A DNA stretch of 64,000 nucleotides from Kiritimatiellia bacterium (GTDB lineage Bacteria; Verrucomicrobiota; Kiritimatiellia; WLWN01): positions 1,131,792 through 1,195,791 of the forward strand of contig WLWN01000001.1 of NCBI GenBank assembly GCA_012103575.1, written 5' to 3'. Position numbers and translations under genes: made by a program. Shown piece by piece: positions 45,633 to 55,342 of this stretch; positions within the stretch are counted from its first letter, which is position 1; the number at the start of each line of letters is the position of its first letter. The notes below the pieces were generated by a model, which saw nothing but the letters and a program-made list of their open reading frames with translations, had not been told where the DNA came from and ran no database searches.

Positions 45633-46325
45633 ATGGAATGTCGTTATTGGTTGGTAGTTGTATGTGCTTTAGGTGCGGCTTCTTGTGCGCCCGCAAAAGA
45701 AGGGGTCGAGCTTAAAACCCACGAAGATCGATTGAGTTATGCGATTGGGACTGATTTTGGTGCCACCTTAAAAAGACAAGGTGTTGATATTGACCTGAAT
45801 ATCTTTACTCAAGGTGTCAAAGATGGAGCCGACGGAAAGGAACTCTTGCTCACCCCGGAAGAAATGAAAGAGACCATGCTTAAGTTTCAGAGTGAGTTAC
45901 AAAAGAAACAAGCATCCATCACCAGTGAACGCGCTGAAAAAAATAAAAAAGAAGGAGAAGCCTTTCTCCCTAAAAATAAAGAAAAGGAAGGTGTTATCAC
46001 ATTGTCTTCTGGCCTACAATATTCGGTCCTTAAAGAAGGCGATGGAGAAAAACCTTCAGAAACAGACACCGTGACGGTCCATTATACAGGTACGCTTATT
46101 GATGGAACCGTCTTTGACAGTTCTCATAAACGAGGTGAACCCACCACCTTCCACGTAAACGGAGTCATTTCTGGATGGCAGGAAGGGTTACAACTCATGA
46201 AGGTTGGCGCTACATGGAAATTTTTTATTCCCTCTGAATTGGCTTATGGCACTCGTGGCGCTTCTGCACTTATCGGCCCTAACGCAACTTTAATTTTTGA
46301 GGTTGAACTGATTTCGATTAATTAA
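45633..46325 (+). CDS. FKBP-type peptidyl-prolyl isomerase (FkpA/Mip type)
   Basis: 230-residue isomerase. An N-terminal signal region with a possible lipobox (ALGAASCA, Cys18) is followed by the helical dimerisation domain (about 30-120; LSYAIGTDFGATLKRQGVDI) and an FKBP domain (GLQYSVLKEGDGEKPSETDT, VHYTGTLIDGTVFDSS, PSELAYGTRGA). It probably folds periplasmic proteins. AAAGGA lies 8 nt before the ATG. It is monocistronic, with an inverted repeat downstream. Confidence 0.92.
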   Translation: MECRYWLVVVCALGAASCAPAKEGVELKTHEDRLSYAIGTDFGATLKRQGVDIDLNIFTQGVKDGADGKELLLTPEEMKETMLKFQSELQKKQASITSERAEKNKKEGEAFLPKNKEKEGVITLSSGLQYSVLKEGDGEKPSETDTVTVHYTGTLIDGTVFDSSHKRGEPTTFHVNGVISGWQEGLQLMKVGATWKFFIPSELAYGTRGASALIGPNATLIFEVELISIN

Positions 46326-46350
46326 GGGAAAACCGCTCCCCATTCATCGG

Positions 46351-46460
46351 TAAAACGAATGGATAAACAATAACGCGTCTTGCGACGCTACTACAAACAC
46401 GTGTAAACAAATATAGGGTAAAACTATTTGATGGTTTGTAGCAGCCGCGCAAGCGACGTT
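46351..46460. repeat. Inverted repeat downstream of the FKBP gene
   Basis: Arms at 46372-46398 and 46434-46460 are imperfect reverse complements (27 nt each) around a 35-nt spacer. The left part (AAAACG-N5-ATAAAC-NN-TAACGCGT) also occurs at 17755-17785. It lies between convergent genes and could act as a bidirectional transcription barrier, though it lacks a T run. Confidence 0.45.
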
Positions 46461-46500
46461 GTTTTGCAAGAGACTCTAGCCCTTCCAATTTTGGTCAAAG

Positions 46501-46932
46501 TTAGGATGGCTTGCACCCACAACCACCAGATCCACAGCATCCGCCTTGACTAGGCTTTAAATCATCTTCCGTAGGGACACGCCCTAGTTCCAGGGTCTTT
46601 GTCAGATAGTTCATAACCGTTTCGTGCACTTTTTGCAGTTTTTGCTGAGCATCCATAAACCCTGCGACTATACCATTCTCTAACATCATGTTCCGGTCGC
46701 TTTCAAAATCCTGAATCTCTTCGTCGGATACGGTTGCTCCTCGCTGCTGTTTGTCTTGCAGGAACTCCTGTTTCTGGCGTAATCCTTCATATGTGTTCTG
46801 TGCATCTTCATCAGCCATAAAGGCATCAATTTGATCCATCACAATAGGAAAGCCTGGTTGGTCAACAATGCTCTGACATAATTCTTTTGTTTTTTGCACA
46901 ATTTTTGATTCTTCTGTTTTTAGCTCTATCAT
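46501..46932 (-). CDS. YlbF/YmcA-family protein with a Cys-Gly-rich tail
   Basis: 143-residue helical protein of the YlbF/YmcA (DUF964) family: KTKELCQSIVDQPGFPIVMD, then a long helix with QNTYEGLRQKQEFLQDKQQ. In Bacillus these proteins partner in an RNA-maturation complex; elsewhere the role is unclear. The end GGCCGSGGCGCKPS is a cysteine/glycine motif that may bind a metal or Fe-S cluster. It is divergent from pyrG with 151 bp between. Confidence 0.75.
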   Translation of the reverse strand: MIELKTEESKIVQKTKELCQSIVDQPGFPIVMDQIDAFMADEDAQNTYEGLRQKQEFLQDKQQRGATVSDEEIQDFESDRNMMLENGIVAGFMDAQQKLQKVHETVMNYLTKTLELGRVPTEDDLKPSQGGCCGSGGCGCKPS

Positions 46933-47083
46933 ACATAGTTCCGTTTCTTATATCCTCACTTTTTACGTGTTTTACGTGGAAATTGAAAGTTTTTACCACA
47001 GCAGGGCTACGGTGGTTGACGGTTTCGATTTTTAGTTTTATAACTCGAAATATACGTAGAGTAAAGATCGAGTCGGAAAAAAT

Positions 47084-48706
47084 ATGGCAAAATATCTATT
47101 CATAACCGGCGGCGTGGTTTCTTCTTTAGGAAAAGGCTTAACCGCTGCGTCAATTGGTCAAATCCTCATTAATCGAGGCCTGACGATCCGCATGCAAAAG
47201 ATGGATCCCTATCTAAATATCGATCCCGGGACCATGAGCCCTTTTCAGCACGGTGAAGTATATGTAACGGATGATGGTACGGAGACAGACCTTGATCTCG
47301 GACATTACGAGCGGTTTACCAATCAGCCCACCTCCCATAAAAGTAATTATACCGCCGGAAGCATTTATTGGAACGTTCTTCAAAAGGAGAGACGAGGTGA
47401 CTATTTAGGAGCGACCATACAGATGATCCCTCATATTACGGATGAAATTAAATCCTGTATACACTCTTTAGATGAAGAGGATGTCGACATCATCATCTGC
47501 GAAATGGGGGGTACGGTAGGAGATATTGAAGGGCTGACCTTTCTCGAAGCCATTCGCCAGATTGGATTAGAAGAAGGCCCCGAAAATGTAATGTATATTC
47601 ACCTTACGTATGTGCCCTATATTCAAGCCGCCGGAGAGGTAAAAACGAAACCCACCCAACAAAGCGTGGCTAAATTACGAGAAATCGGGATTCTCCCTCA
47701 CGTCCTTATTTGCAGAACAGAAGTTCCACTCACCGATGAAGTGCTTAACAAGTTATCGTTATTTTCCAATGTGCCTCTACAAGCTGTTATTGAAGAAAGG
47801 GATGTCGCACATACTATTTATGAATTACCTCTAGTCCTTGCGAAACAGAAACTCGACGACTTGATTCTATCTAATTTCGAGCTCACACGTCCCCCCGCTC
47901 AACTAGAACAGTGGCAAAATATCGTTAACAATATCATCGAACCCAAAGGAAAAATTCGTATTGGTGTAGTGGGTAAGTATTCAGAACTTCAAGATGCTTA
48001 CAAATCGATTTTTGAGGCGATTCACCATGGGGGTATAGCCCACAAACATACGATAGAGACTATTAAAATTCCCGCAGAGGAGCTTGAGGAAGGGAAACAA
48101 GTAGAAGCCTTTAACAACATAGAAGGAATCCTTGTCCCTGGCGGGTTTGGGGCACGAGGCATAGAGGGTAAAATCAACGCCATAAAAATAGCCCGCGAGA
48201 ATGGGATCCCCTTTCTAGGAATCTGCTTAGGTCTCCAATGTGCGATCATTGAATTCGCCCGTCACGGTTGTGCATTAAAAAACGCAAACACGACTGAAGC
48301 CAATCAAGAGACCCCCCACCCTGTTGTTTGTCTTATGGAAGAGCAGGAAGAAGTTGTTGATCTGGGAGGCACGATGCGCCTAGGTTCGTGGCCCTGTGTA
48401 ATTGAACAAAACTCAAAAACCGCAACCGCGTATGGAACTTTAAAGATACATGAACGCCATCGACATCGATACGAGGTAAATAATAAATATCGGTCGGTAT
48501 TAGAGGAAAAAGGATTACTTTTTTCAGGATTATCGCCTGACAGCAAACTGGTTGAGATTATGGAATTAAAAGATCACCCCTGGTTTATAGCCACTCAATT
48601 TCATCCAGAATTTAAATCAACGCCTCTGCATCCTCATCCTCTTTTTAAAGCGTTTGTTGGTGCAGCTATTGAAAGGCATTCATGCAACAAACAGATATCG
48701 GTTTAA
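47084..48706 (+). CDS. pyrG: CTP synthase
   Basis: 540-residue enzyme that aminates UTP to CTP using glutamine. The N-terminal synthetase has FITGGVVSSLGKGLTAASIG (P-loop) and DPYLNIDPGTMSPFQHGEVY. The C-terminal class I glutamine amidotransferase has the nucleophile Cys in FLGICLGLQCA and the His-x-Glu in QFHPEFKSTP. Full length and intact. The last 25 bp overlap the start of gnd. Confidence 0.97.
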   Translation: MAKYLFITGGVVSSLGKGLTAASIGQILINRGLTIRMQKMDPYLNIDPGTMSPFQHGEVYVTDDGTETDLDLGHYERFTNQPTSHKSNYTAGSIYWNVLQKERRGDYLGATIQMIPHITDEIKSCIHSLDEEDVDIIICEMGGTVGDIEGLTFLEAIRQIGLEEGPENVMYIHLTYVPYIQAAGEVKTKPTQQSVAKLREIGILPHVLICRTEVPLTDEVLNKLSLFSNVPLQAVIEERDVAHTIYELPLVLAKQKLDDLILSNFELTRPPAQLEQWQNIVNNIIEPKGKIRIGVVGKYSELQDAYKSIFEAIHHGGIAHKHTIETIKIPAEELEEGKQVEAFNNIEGILVPGGFGARGIEGKINAIKIARENGIPFLGICLGLQCAIIEFARHGCALKNANTTEANQETPHPVVCLMEEQEEVVDLGGTMRLGSWPCVIEQNSKTATAYGTLKIHERHRHRYEVNNKYRSVLEEKGLLFSGLSPDSKLVEIMELKDHPWFIATQFHPEFKSTPLHPHPLFKAFVGAAIERHSCNKQISV

Positions 48707-50094
48707 TAGGACTGGGGGTCATGGGACAAAGTCTCGTCTTAAATATGGCCCGTCATGGCTACAAAGTAGGGGGATTTGATGTAGATACGAAAAAGGTCAA
48801 AGATCTTATCAGCCATCAAAACACGGATGATCAAGTTTTCGGAACAAATTCTCTTGAAGAATTTTGTAAATCGTTAGTGTCTCCACGTCGCATTATGCTT
48901 ATGGTCCCAGCGGGAAAGCCCGTAGATCAGGTTATTGAAACAGTGACCCCTTATTTAGAGCAGGGTGATATCATCATCGATGGAGGAAACTCCCATTTTA
49001 TTGATACGATTCGGAGGACAAATCAATTAGAAGAAAAAGGTCTTCTATTTGTCGGCATGGGTGTATCAGGTGGAGAAGAGGGAGCTTTAAAAGGACCCAG
49101 CCTAATGCCTGGAGGCTCTAAAGAGGCATGGCCACATATAGAATCAATTCTTAAAGACATTTCCGCTCGAGTTAAAGATGGAACGCCTTGTTGTTCCTGG
49201 ATTGGTCCTAATGGGTCCGGTCATTTTGTAAAGATGATCCATAACGGAATTGAGTATGCTGATATGCAATTAATCTGCGAGGCGTATTTTATTTTTAAAA
49301 ACGCGCTTGATTTAAAACCCGAGGAGTATCATGAGATATTTGCCCAGTGGAATAAGGGAGAACTCAACTCCTATCTTATTGAAATCACATCGATGATTTT
49401 CAAAAAACAGGATCATGAAAGTGGGAAACCTCTTCTAGACCTCATTTTAGACACGGCAGGACAAAAAGGCACAGGGAAATGGACCAGCACTACCGCATTG
49501 GACCTAGGTGCATCAGCCCCTACCATCGCCGAGGCTGTTTTTGCGCGCTGTATATCAGCTATGAAGGATCAACGCGTTGAAGCTTCTGCAACGTTAAAAG
49601 GCCCAAAACGATCTTTTCAAGGGGACCGTGACAAACTTATAGAAGACGTTCGTCGGGCATTATACGCATCAAAAATCTGCGCCTATGCACAAGGATTTGA
49701 TATCCTAAAAACGGCTTCACAAGAATATGATTGGGATTTAAAGTATGGAGAAATTTCAATGTTATGGCGTGAAGGATGCATTATTCGTGCCCAATTTCTG
49801 CATCCTATCAAAAATGCTTTTTTGAAGAATCAGAATCTCAACAATTTATTATTAGATCCCTATTTTAAAAAAGCCATTCGTAAAGCGCAACCTGCGTGGA
49901 GGCGAACCATTATACAGGCGACAATGCTAGGTATTCCTATCCCCGCTTTTAGTTCAGCTTTGGCCTATTACGACAGTTATCGCTGCGAACGTTTACCCAC
50001 CAATCTTTTGCAGGCACAACGGGACTTTTTTGGCGCACACACCTACGAAAGAATAGATCAAACCCGCGGGACTTTTTTTCATACAACCTGGTGA
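48682..50094 (+). CDS. gnd: 6-phosphogluconate dehydrogenase, decarboxylating
   Basis: 470-residue pentose-phosphate enzyme. The NADP motif is GLIGLGVMGQSLVLNMARHG. The catalytic region is VGMGVSGGEEGALKGPSLMP and GSGHFVKMIHNGIEYADMQL (Lys and His present). The C-terminus has QAQRDFFGAHTYERID. It overlaps pyrG by 25 bp. Its TGA stop lies inside the 11-bp target duplication of the IS4 element that follows, so the coding sequence was just spared. Confidence 0.97.
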   Translation: MQQTDIGLIGLGVMGQSLVLNMARHGYKVGGFDVDTKKVKDLISHQNTDDQVFGTNSLEEFCKSLVSPRRIMLMVPAGKPVDQVIETVTPYLEQGDIIIDGGNSHFIDTIRRTNQLEEKGLLFVGMGVSGGEEGALKGPSLMPGGSKEAWPHIESILKDISARVKDGTPCCSWIGPNGSGHFVKMIHNGIEYADMQLICEAYFIFKNALDLKPEEYHEIFAQWNKGELNSYLIEITSMIFKKQDHESGKPLLDLILDTAGQKGTGKWTSTTALDLGASAPTIAEAVFARCISAMKDQRVEASATLKGPKRSFQGDRDKLIEDVRRALYASKICAYAQGFDILKTASQEYDWDLKYGEISMLWREGCIIRAQFLHPIKNAFLKNQNLNNLLLDPYFKKAIRKAQPAWRRTIIQATMLGIPIPAFSSALAYYDSYRCERLPTNLLQAQRDFFGAHTYERIDQTRGTFFHTTW

Positions 50095-50097
50095 CCC

Positions 50098-51660
50098 GAA
50101 TGGCACTAACTTAAGCATAATTTCCTTTTGTTTAACCAATGGCGATTTCTGTGAGCAGGCACAATCATTTCGTGCCTTGGTTTAGTCAGCAAATGATAGT
50201 TTTTTCGTCGTCTCTTTACAGCTCGAGGTTTACTTCTGCCAGGGCGTTGCCGCAAGGGTCTTTGGGTCATGCTTTCATAGAGCATAGAAATCAAACCGAA
50301 ACGTTCCTTCCGACTCATTCTCGCTTGATTTAGATTCGGCTCCCAACTGCGCAAGGCTTGAAGCGAAGTTTTGAAGCTAATTTGCCGAACGGGCAAACCA
50401 GCCTCTTCAGCCGCCTCATACATGATCCGGCGCATGCAGTTGTAGGCAATAAAATACATCACCATCTCTTTTCGGATCATTTCCGGGCTCTTGCATCGTA
50501 AGATATCCATACCCAGCGTTGTTTTTATATCACGGAAAAAGAGTTCAACATCCCAACGCCGAAAATACACATCGGCTAAATCTTTGGCAGGGTACTTTTC
50601 TGCATCTAATAATATGGTGACCAGATAGATCACTTTAGATCGAAAGCCGGGCTGATTGATCGTTATTTTAACTTGGCGTAGCAGCAAGCTAGGGGGAAGG
50701 GCTTGAAGATTTTCAGCACTCAGACCGCTTACTTTTAACGGTCGAACCCATCGAATAAGAAGATCACCCTTTCCTAAATTCTTTACCGCATTAACGGCTT
50801 TAACAGGAGGTCTTCGACAGAGACTTATGATGCTATCAATGCCTCGTTCTGAACGTTCGCATATATCGCGATAACCACAGAAGGCCTTATCTCCCAACAG
50901 GATATCGCTCTTTCGAAAGGCATCGATTTGTTGTCGAAGACGGATGATCTCGCTGACATGTTTGTTGCTGGTTCGGTAACTAAGCAGGGCTCCGGTATGC
51001 AGAGAAAAACAGGCCGTTATTCGTGCTGAAGGCAACCCGCATCCTGGCTTCTGATGATGTTGTTGAGGCCATTGATCTTGATTGGGCTTTGTATCTGGGC
51101 ATCGATACACCGGTGCTGTCAACCACCACGATCCGATGACCACGCCAGTTATCGCTAGCACCCATGCTCTCTATCGAATCAACCCCATGAGAATGAATCG
51201 TCTTGGAGATCCTCTATCGTTAAATTATTTCTGGCTTTGCAGTAGGCAGAGGTGGCTGAAGAAGGCAGCTGTAGGCCACGTAGTGCTGCATAAGCCTTAA
51301 GTTTTTGAACAATTTCTTGACAGCTTCCATCGTCGCTAAGCACTTGAGCAAGGAAGGCCCAAGACGTATTGCTTTTGCTGAAGATCCGGCGACGACTGTG
51401 GGTACCGGACACTGCCGGGGCGAGAAGGGACTCGGGAATAAAAGCCCCAAAAGCTTCCCCAAGTTGGGTGAACCTTTTTTGCTTGAGAATCCTTACCTCA
51501 TCGGCAAGTTTCTGTTGCTTTGAACGGGGTTTCCGACGTAGTTTATGTACGTGAAACCCTGGGAATATCGGTGTTGTTTTTTGCATGTGCCACTATGGCA
51601 TTTTCATCCCGTATTTTCAGGGTTTTTATCATGCAAAAGGGGCTTAAGTTAGTGCCATTC
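50098..51660 (-). mobile_element. IS4-family insertion sequence, inactive (1563 bp)
   Basis: Inverted ends GAATGGCACTAACTTAAGC (50098-50116 and the complement at 51642-51660) are perfect over 19 bp. A perfect 11-bp direct duplication CCTGGTGACCC flanks it (50087-50097 and 51661-51671), in the 10-13 bp range usual for IS4. Clean ends with a decayed transposase suggest the element was disabled after insertion. Confidence 0.95.
50106..51586 (-). pseudogene. IS4-family transposase with at least two frameshifts
   Basis: The N-terminal frame begins at 51586 (MQKTTPIFPGFHVHKLRRKP) and ends at 51179. A middle frame then carries GHRIVVVDSTGVSMP (first catalytic Asp). After a one-base shift near 51105 a long frame (to 50106) carries DTKPNQDQW, LLGDKAFCGYRD (second Asp) and YFRRWDVELFFRDIK, which fits the IS4 Y-x2-R-x3-E-x6-K signature. 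All parts are in order, so only small indels inactivate it. Confidence 0.9.
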
Positions 51661-51993
51661 CCTGGTGACCCTTAAGTTTAGTCTTTTTGATACAGCCTAC
51701 GTTCTTTCACGAAAAAAATATCGTCTAAAAACTTCATTAATGTGGTTTGTGTCCCAAAAAAAACAAATTTGTCCTCTAAAATAAAATTGAAAAAATAAAA
51801 AACATAAATTAAATTTCTTAACTATTTTGATAAAAGAATGTTAGGAAATAAAAAAAACATTCTAGAATTATGGCACATATTTTGCTGGACTCTATTTATC
51901 TATTAAATAGAGTTTCCCGATCTATATAAATATATAAGTAGTAATATAAGCGTGAGGCATTACCAGATTTACTCAAACAGGAGAAGACCATAA
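51661..51993 (+). other. glnA upstream region
   Basis: A/T-rich leader of about 330 bp between the IS4 duplication and glnA. It contains the sigma-54 promoter at 51871, an 8-bp inverted repeat AGAATGTT/AACATTCT (51835-51842 and 51856-51863) just upstream of it, and a CTCTATTTA/TAAATAGAG stem-loop at the expected transcript start. No gene is seen. Confidence 0.5.
51871..51886 (+). promoter_or_regulatory. Sigma-54 (-24/-12) promoter of glnA
   Basis: TGGCACATATTTTGCT matches the sigma-54 consensus TGGCAC-N5-TTGCW exactly, with GG and GC dinucleotides 12 bp apart. The predicted start is about 51897, giving a ~97-nt leader to the glnA ATG. A suitable AAA+ activator is encoded at 57200-58744. Confidence 0.88.
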
Positions 51994-53439
51994 ATGAATA
52001 AACCCAATACAGCTAAAGAAGTATTAGATCTCATCAAAAAAGAAGAAGTAGAAGTCGTAGACTATCGTTTCATGGATTTTCTAGGTCTATGGCAACATTT
52101 TTCCGTTCCTGCACGTGAAGTCGATGAAGGCTCTTTTAAAGACGGGCTTGGATTCGACGGATCTAGTATTCGAGGATGGCAAACCATTAACGAATCGGAT
52201 ATGTTAGTGAAACCTGTGCCTAACACCGCGTTTATTGATCCATTTTTAGATCACAAGACCTTAATCGTCATTTGCGATATTTGCGATCCGATTACCGGAG
52301 AAGATTACACACGTGACCCGCGTCACATTGCGCGAAAAGCTGAAAACTATTTAAAGACAGCCGGTGTGGGAGACACCGCATACTTTGGGCCTGAAGCGGA
52401 ATTCTTTATTTTTGACGATGTGCGTTTTGACCAAAATGAGCATGAAGGATATTATCATGTTGACTCTATTGAAGGACGCTGGAATTCAGGCCGTAAAGAA
52501 AATATAGATGAAAGTGGGCATTCACGAAATTTAGCGTATAAACCACGCTGCAAAGAAGGTTATTTTCCCTGTCCACCTTCGGATAAATACCAAGATATGC
52601 GTAGTGAAATGATGTTGACCATGGAAAGCATTGGTCTACATGTTGAATGTCAGCATCACGAAGTCGCCACGGGAGGACAAGCCGAAATCGATATGCGTTT
52701 TGCACCTTTAGTTGAAATGGGTGATGCTTTATTAAAATACAAATATGTGATTAAAAATGTAGCTGATCAATATGGAAAGACCGTTACCTTCATGCCTAAA
52801 CCGCTTTTTAATGATAACGGGAGCGGCATGCATACCCATTTATCCATATGGAAAGATGGGGAAAATACATTTGCAGGCGATAGATATGCCGGGATGTCTG
52901 AGTCGGCTATGTATGCCATTGGAGGTATTCTAAAGCGTGCCCCATCTATTTTGGCTTTCACGAATCCAACAACAAACAGCTATAAACGCTTAGTTCCAGG
53001 TTTTGAAGCACCCGTAAATCTAGCCTATTCGCGGCGTAATCGTAGCGCCGCTGTACGGATCCCCATGTATTCGAACTCACCCAAGGCAAAACGTCTTGAG
53101 TTCCGTTGCCCGGATCCAAGTTCTAATCCATACTTGGCTATGTCCGCGCTCCTAATGGCCGCCCTTGATGGGATTCTAAATAAAATTGATCCAGGAGAAC
53201 CACTCGATAAGGATATCTACGATCTTCCACCAGAAGAACTCGCAAAAGTTCCCCAAACACCGGGCTCATTACGAGAAGCATTGACGGCTCTTGAAAAAGA
53301 TCATGATTTCCTACTCAAAGGCGATGTGTTTACAGGAGACGTGATTGAGACCTGGATCAATTGGAAAATAGAAAACGAAGTACAGGCAGTGGAACTTCGT
53401 CCTCATCCATGGGAATTTTCCATGTACTACGATATTTAA
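51994..53439 (+). CDS. glnA: Glutamine synthetase type I
   Basis: 481-residue enzyme for ATP-dependent assimilation of ammonium into glutamine. Signature regions are [38 protein letters not shown] (catalytic), NRSAAVRIP and [16 protein letters not shown]. The loop [10 protein letters not shown] holds the tyrosine that is adenylylated in proteobacterial enzymes; no glnE is in view. The ribosome site AGGAG precedes ATG. Expression is probably under sigma-54 control (promoter at 51871). IS630 copy 3 begins 10 bp after the stop. Confidence 0.97.
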   Translation: MNKPNTAKEVLDLIKKEEVEVVDYRFMDFLGLWQHFSVPAREVDEGSFKDGLGFDGSSIRGWQTINESDMLVKPVPNTAFIDPFLDHKTLIVICDICDPITGEDYTRDPRHIARKAENYLKTAGVGDTAYFGPEAEFFIFDDVRFDQNEHEGYYHVDSIEGRWNSGRKENIDESGHSRNLAYKPRCKEGYFPCPPSDKYQDMRSEMMLTMESIGLHVECQHHEVATGGQAEIDMRFAPLVEMGDALLKYKYVIKNVADQYGKTVTFMPKPLFNDNGSGMHTHLSIWKDGENTFAGDRYAGMSESAMYAIGGILKRAPSILAFTNPTTNSYKRLVPGFEAPVNLAYSRRNRSAAVRIPMYSNSPKAKRLEFRCPDPSSNPYLAMSALLMAALDGILNKIDPGEPLDKDIYDLPPEELAKVPQTPGSLREALTALEKDHDFLLKGDVFTGDVIETWINWKIENEVQAVELRPHPWEFSMYYDI

Positions 53440-53498
53440 GAGAATACTAGAGCATTTAACGATTGAGATGCCTCTCTAGAAGATCTATACTCCATGAC

Positions 53499-53912
53499 AT
53501 GAGTATAGCAACAGCAGAAATCCGGCGGCGTGCGATAGATGCCTACAAAATGGGCAAAGGTTCCCAGGCCGATATCGCATCTTCTTATCGTGTAGATCTT
53601 AGAACGTTTCAGCGTTGGCTCTCTCGTTTCAACGAAACCGGACAGACCGCTCCCCGACCGCGTGGGCATCGTCAGGCCCTCTACAGCGGAAAGCAGCTCA
53701 AGGCGTTGGCTCAACTGGGGGGCAAACATCCCGATGCAACGCTTGAAGAACTCAAGAACACGAGCGGCGTGAAGGGGTCGATCATGGCCGTACAGCGGGC
53801 GTTGAATCGGTTGGGCTGCCGGTATAAAAGAAACGCTTCACGCCAGCGAGCAAGGCCGGGCCGATATAAATCTCTTGAGAAAGCAGTGGATCCAAGAGGT
53901 GGCCAAACTTGA
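53499..53912 (+). CDS. IS630 transposase N-terminal frame, copy 3
   Basis: 138 codons from the MSIATAEIRRRA start. HTH residues are as in copy 1 with a few substitutions (for example a Trp in place of Gly after FQR). The A-run at 53826-53829 marks the same switch to the +1 frame as in copy 1; sequence beyond it in this frame is not family-like. Confidence 0.75.
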   Translation: MSIATAEIRRRAIDAYKMGKGSQADIASSYRVDLRTFQRWLSRFNETGQTAPRPRGHRQALYSGKQLKALAQLGGKHPDATLEELKNTSGVKGSIMAVQRALNRLGCRYKRNASRQRARPGRYKSLEKAVDPRGGQT

Positions 53913-54438
53913 TCCAAGTCGCCTTGTCTTTATTGATGAATCCGGGGCGAAAACGAATATGACTTGTCTGCGGGGCCGGGCGTTGGGCGGGAACAGGCTT
54001 TTTGCCAAAACGCCTCATGGACATTGGTGTACCACCACCTTGATTTCTTCGGTCCACCTGGACGGAACAACAGCGGCCATGGAGGGGGAGGGGGCGACAG
54101 AGACGGCTGTTTTTGGAGAATATATTCGTCGGGTTTTTCTCCCAACTCTTTCACCTGAAGACATCGTCATCATGGACAATCTTCGCGTCCATCACAATCC
54201 CAAGGTCATTGAACTCATTGAGTCATGTGGGGCCCATGTAAGATTCCTTCCACCCTACAGCCCCGATTCCAACCCCATTGAAAAAATGTGGGGCAAGATA
54301 AAGAATCGGTTGGGCAGCCTTGCAGCCCGCAGTCAGCAGGAATTATCTGAAGCGATCACACAAGCGTTCGAAGAGGTTTCTCCCGACGAGGTAATCGGCT
54401 GGTTTTCTTCGTGCTACATCGCGACACCTCAATCGTGA
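53875..54438 (+). CDS. IS630 transposase C-terminal DDE frame, copy 3
   Basis: 187-codon catalytic frame with Asp in FIDESGAK, Asp in IVIMDNLRVHH and Glu in NPIEKMWGKIK. The frame is open upstream to the A-run at 53826. Together with copy 1 this is the best candidate for a source of active transposase through recoding. Confidence 0.8.
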   Translation: MRKQWIQEVAKLDPSRLVFIDESGAKTNMTCLRGRALGGNRLFAKTPHGHWCTTTLISSVHLDGTTAAMEGEGATETAVFGEYIRRVFLPTLSPEDIVIMDNLRVHHNPKVIELIESCGAHVRFLPPYSPDSNPIEKMWGKIKNRLGSLAARSQQELSEAITQAFEEVSPDEVIGWFSSCYIATPQS

Positions 54439-54445
54439 AGCGCTC

Positions 54446-54697
54446 TAGCTGCTGGATTTAGGATTAAGCCCAAACGTTGGCAAACACAGAATTAGTCGGT
54501 TTTAGAGTTTCATCTAAAATTTAGGCATGCATATTATTGGAAAAATGGGGCGATGAAGTGGTTCGAGCCGTTTACTTATGTAAGCGGCCGGTAAAACTCC
54601 ATCACTCCAAAAGAGGTCTTAGGCCATCCAAGATACGTGGTGGATTGTACCACATGCAAATCTGTTCGGATATCGAGCATCCAGTATCCAGCATCTA
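54446..54697. other. Inverted segment between IS630 copies 3 and 4
   Basis: 252 bp bounded by TA of two oppositely oriented IS630 copies. Its first 15 bases after TA (54448-54462) are the reverse complement of the outer 15 bp of the MITE whose remainder lies at 55197-55342. The next five (54463-54467, ATTAA) are the complement of TTAAT at 55343-55347. No gene is seen. It has been flipped by recombination between the two elements. Confidence 0.85.
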
Positions 54698-55194
54698 GAG
54701 CGCTTCACGATTGAGGTGTCGCGATGTAGCACGAAGAAAACCAGCCGATTACCTTGTCGGGAGAAACCTCTTCGAACGCTTGTGTGATCGCTTCAGATAA
54801 TTCCTGCTGACTGCGGGCTGAAGGCTGCCCAACCGATTCAACGCCCGCTGTACGGCCATGATCGACCCCTTCACGCCGCTCATGTTCTTGAGTTCTTCAA
54901 GCGTTGCATCGGGATGTTTGCCCACCAGTTGAGCCAACGCCTTGAGCTGCTTTCCGCTGTAGAGGGCCTGACGATGCCCACGCGGTCCGGGGAGCGGTCT
55001 GTCCGGTTTCGTTGAAACGAGAGAGCCCACGCTGAAACGTTCTAAGATCTACACGATAAGAAGATGCGATATCGGCCTGGGAACCTTTGCCCATTTTGTA
55101 GGCATCTATCGCACGCCACCGGATTTCTGCTGTTGCTATACTCATGTCATGGAGTATAGATCTTCTAGAGAGGCATTTCAATCATTAAATGCTC
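54698..55194 (-). mobile_element. IS630-type element, copy 4, internally deleted (497 bp)
   Basis: Both ends match the full element, with TA at 54696-54697 and 55195-55196. About 500 bp of the middle is missing. The junction lies at a short direct repeat (GAATCGGTTGGGC) that occurs twice in the intact element, about 5864-5876 and 6363-6375 in copy 1. Only the ends and an N-terminal transposase fragment remain, so it is a non-autonomous derivative that could still be moved in trans. Confidence 0.92.
54897..55143 (-). pseudogene. IS630 transposase fragment of copy 4
   Basis: The HTH part (MSIATAEIRWRAIDAYKMGK to GLSRFNETGQTAP) is present. A one-base shift then precedes the PRGHRQALYSGKQLKALAQL part, and the catalytic domain is deleted. 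It is non-functional as a transposase. Confidence 0.85.
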
Positions 55195-55342
55195 TAAACG
55201 CGGTTTTCTGCACAAATCATTTGGGCCAAAAGGAATTACAGAAGAGCCTTGATGCACCCACTGGGGGCATCTATGTTTTTTTGTAACCTTTTAGCTCCAA
55301 AGCATTCGCACAGAAATCCCCCCTTTAACTGCTGGATTTAGG
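55195..55342. mobile_element. 163-bp hairpin MITE, copy C, split by IS630 insertion and inversion
   Basis: 148 bp of a diverged copy of the 41791/43468 element, from the TA next to IS630 copy 4 to the end CTGCTGGATTTAGG. The missing 15 bp are at 54448-54462 in reverse. 15 + 148 gives 163 bp, the exact length of copies A and B. The rebuilt element is flanked by a perfect TTAAT duplication. Confidence 0.88.

Larger units (their letters stand above)
53450..54445 (+). mobile_element. IS630-type insertion sequence, copy 3 (996 bp)
   Basis: Identical in length and ends to copy 1; TA at 53448-53449 and 54446-54447. Left flank is the glnA 3' end. The right flank (54448-54462) is the missing end of the MITE found beyond copy 4, which shows that the segment between copies 3 and 4 has been inverted. 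Confidence 0.95.

Noticed and set aside
54749..55181. Pair of short open frames on the minus strand
   Set aside because: They are the two frames of the internally deleted IS630 copy 4, not independent genes.
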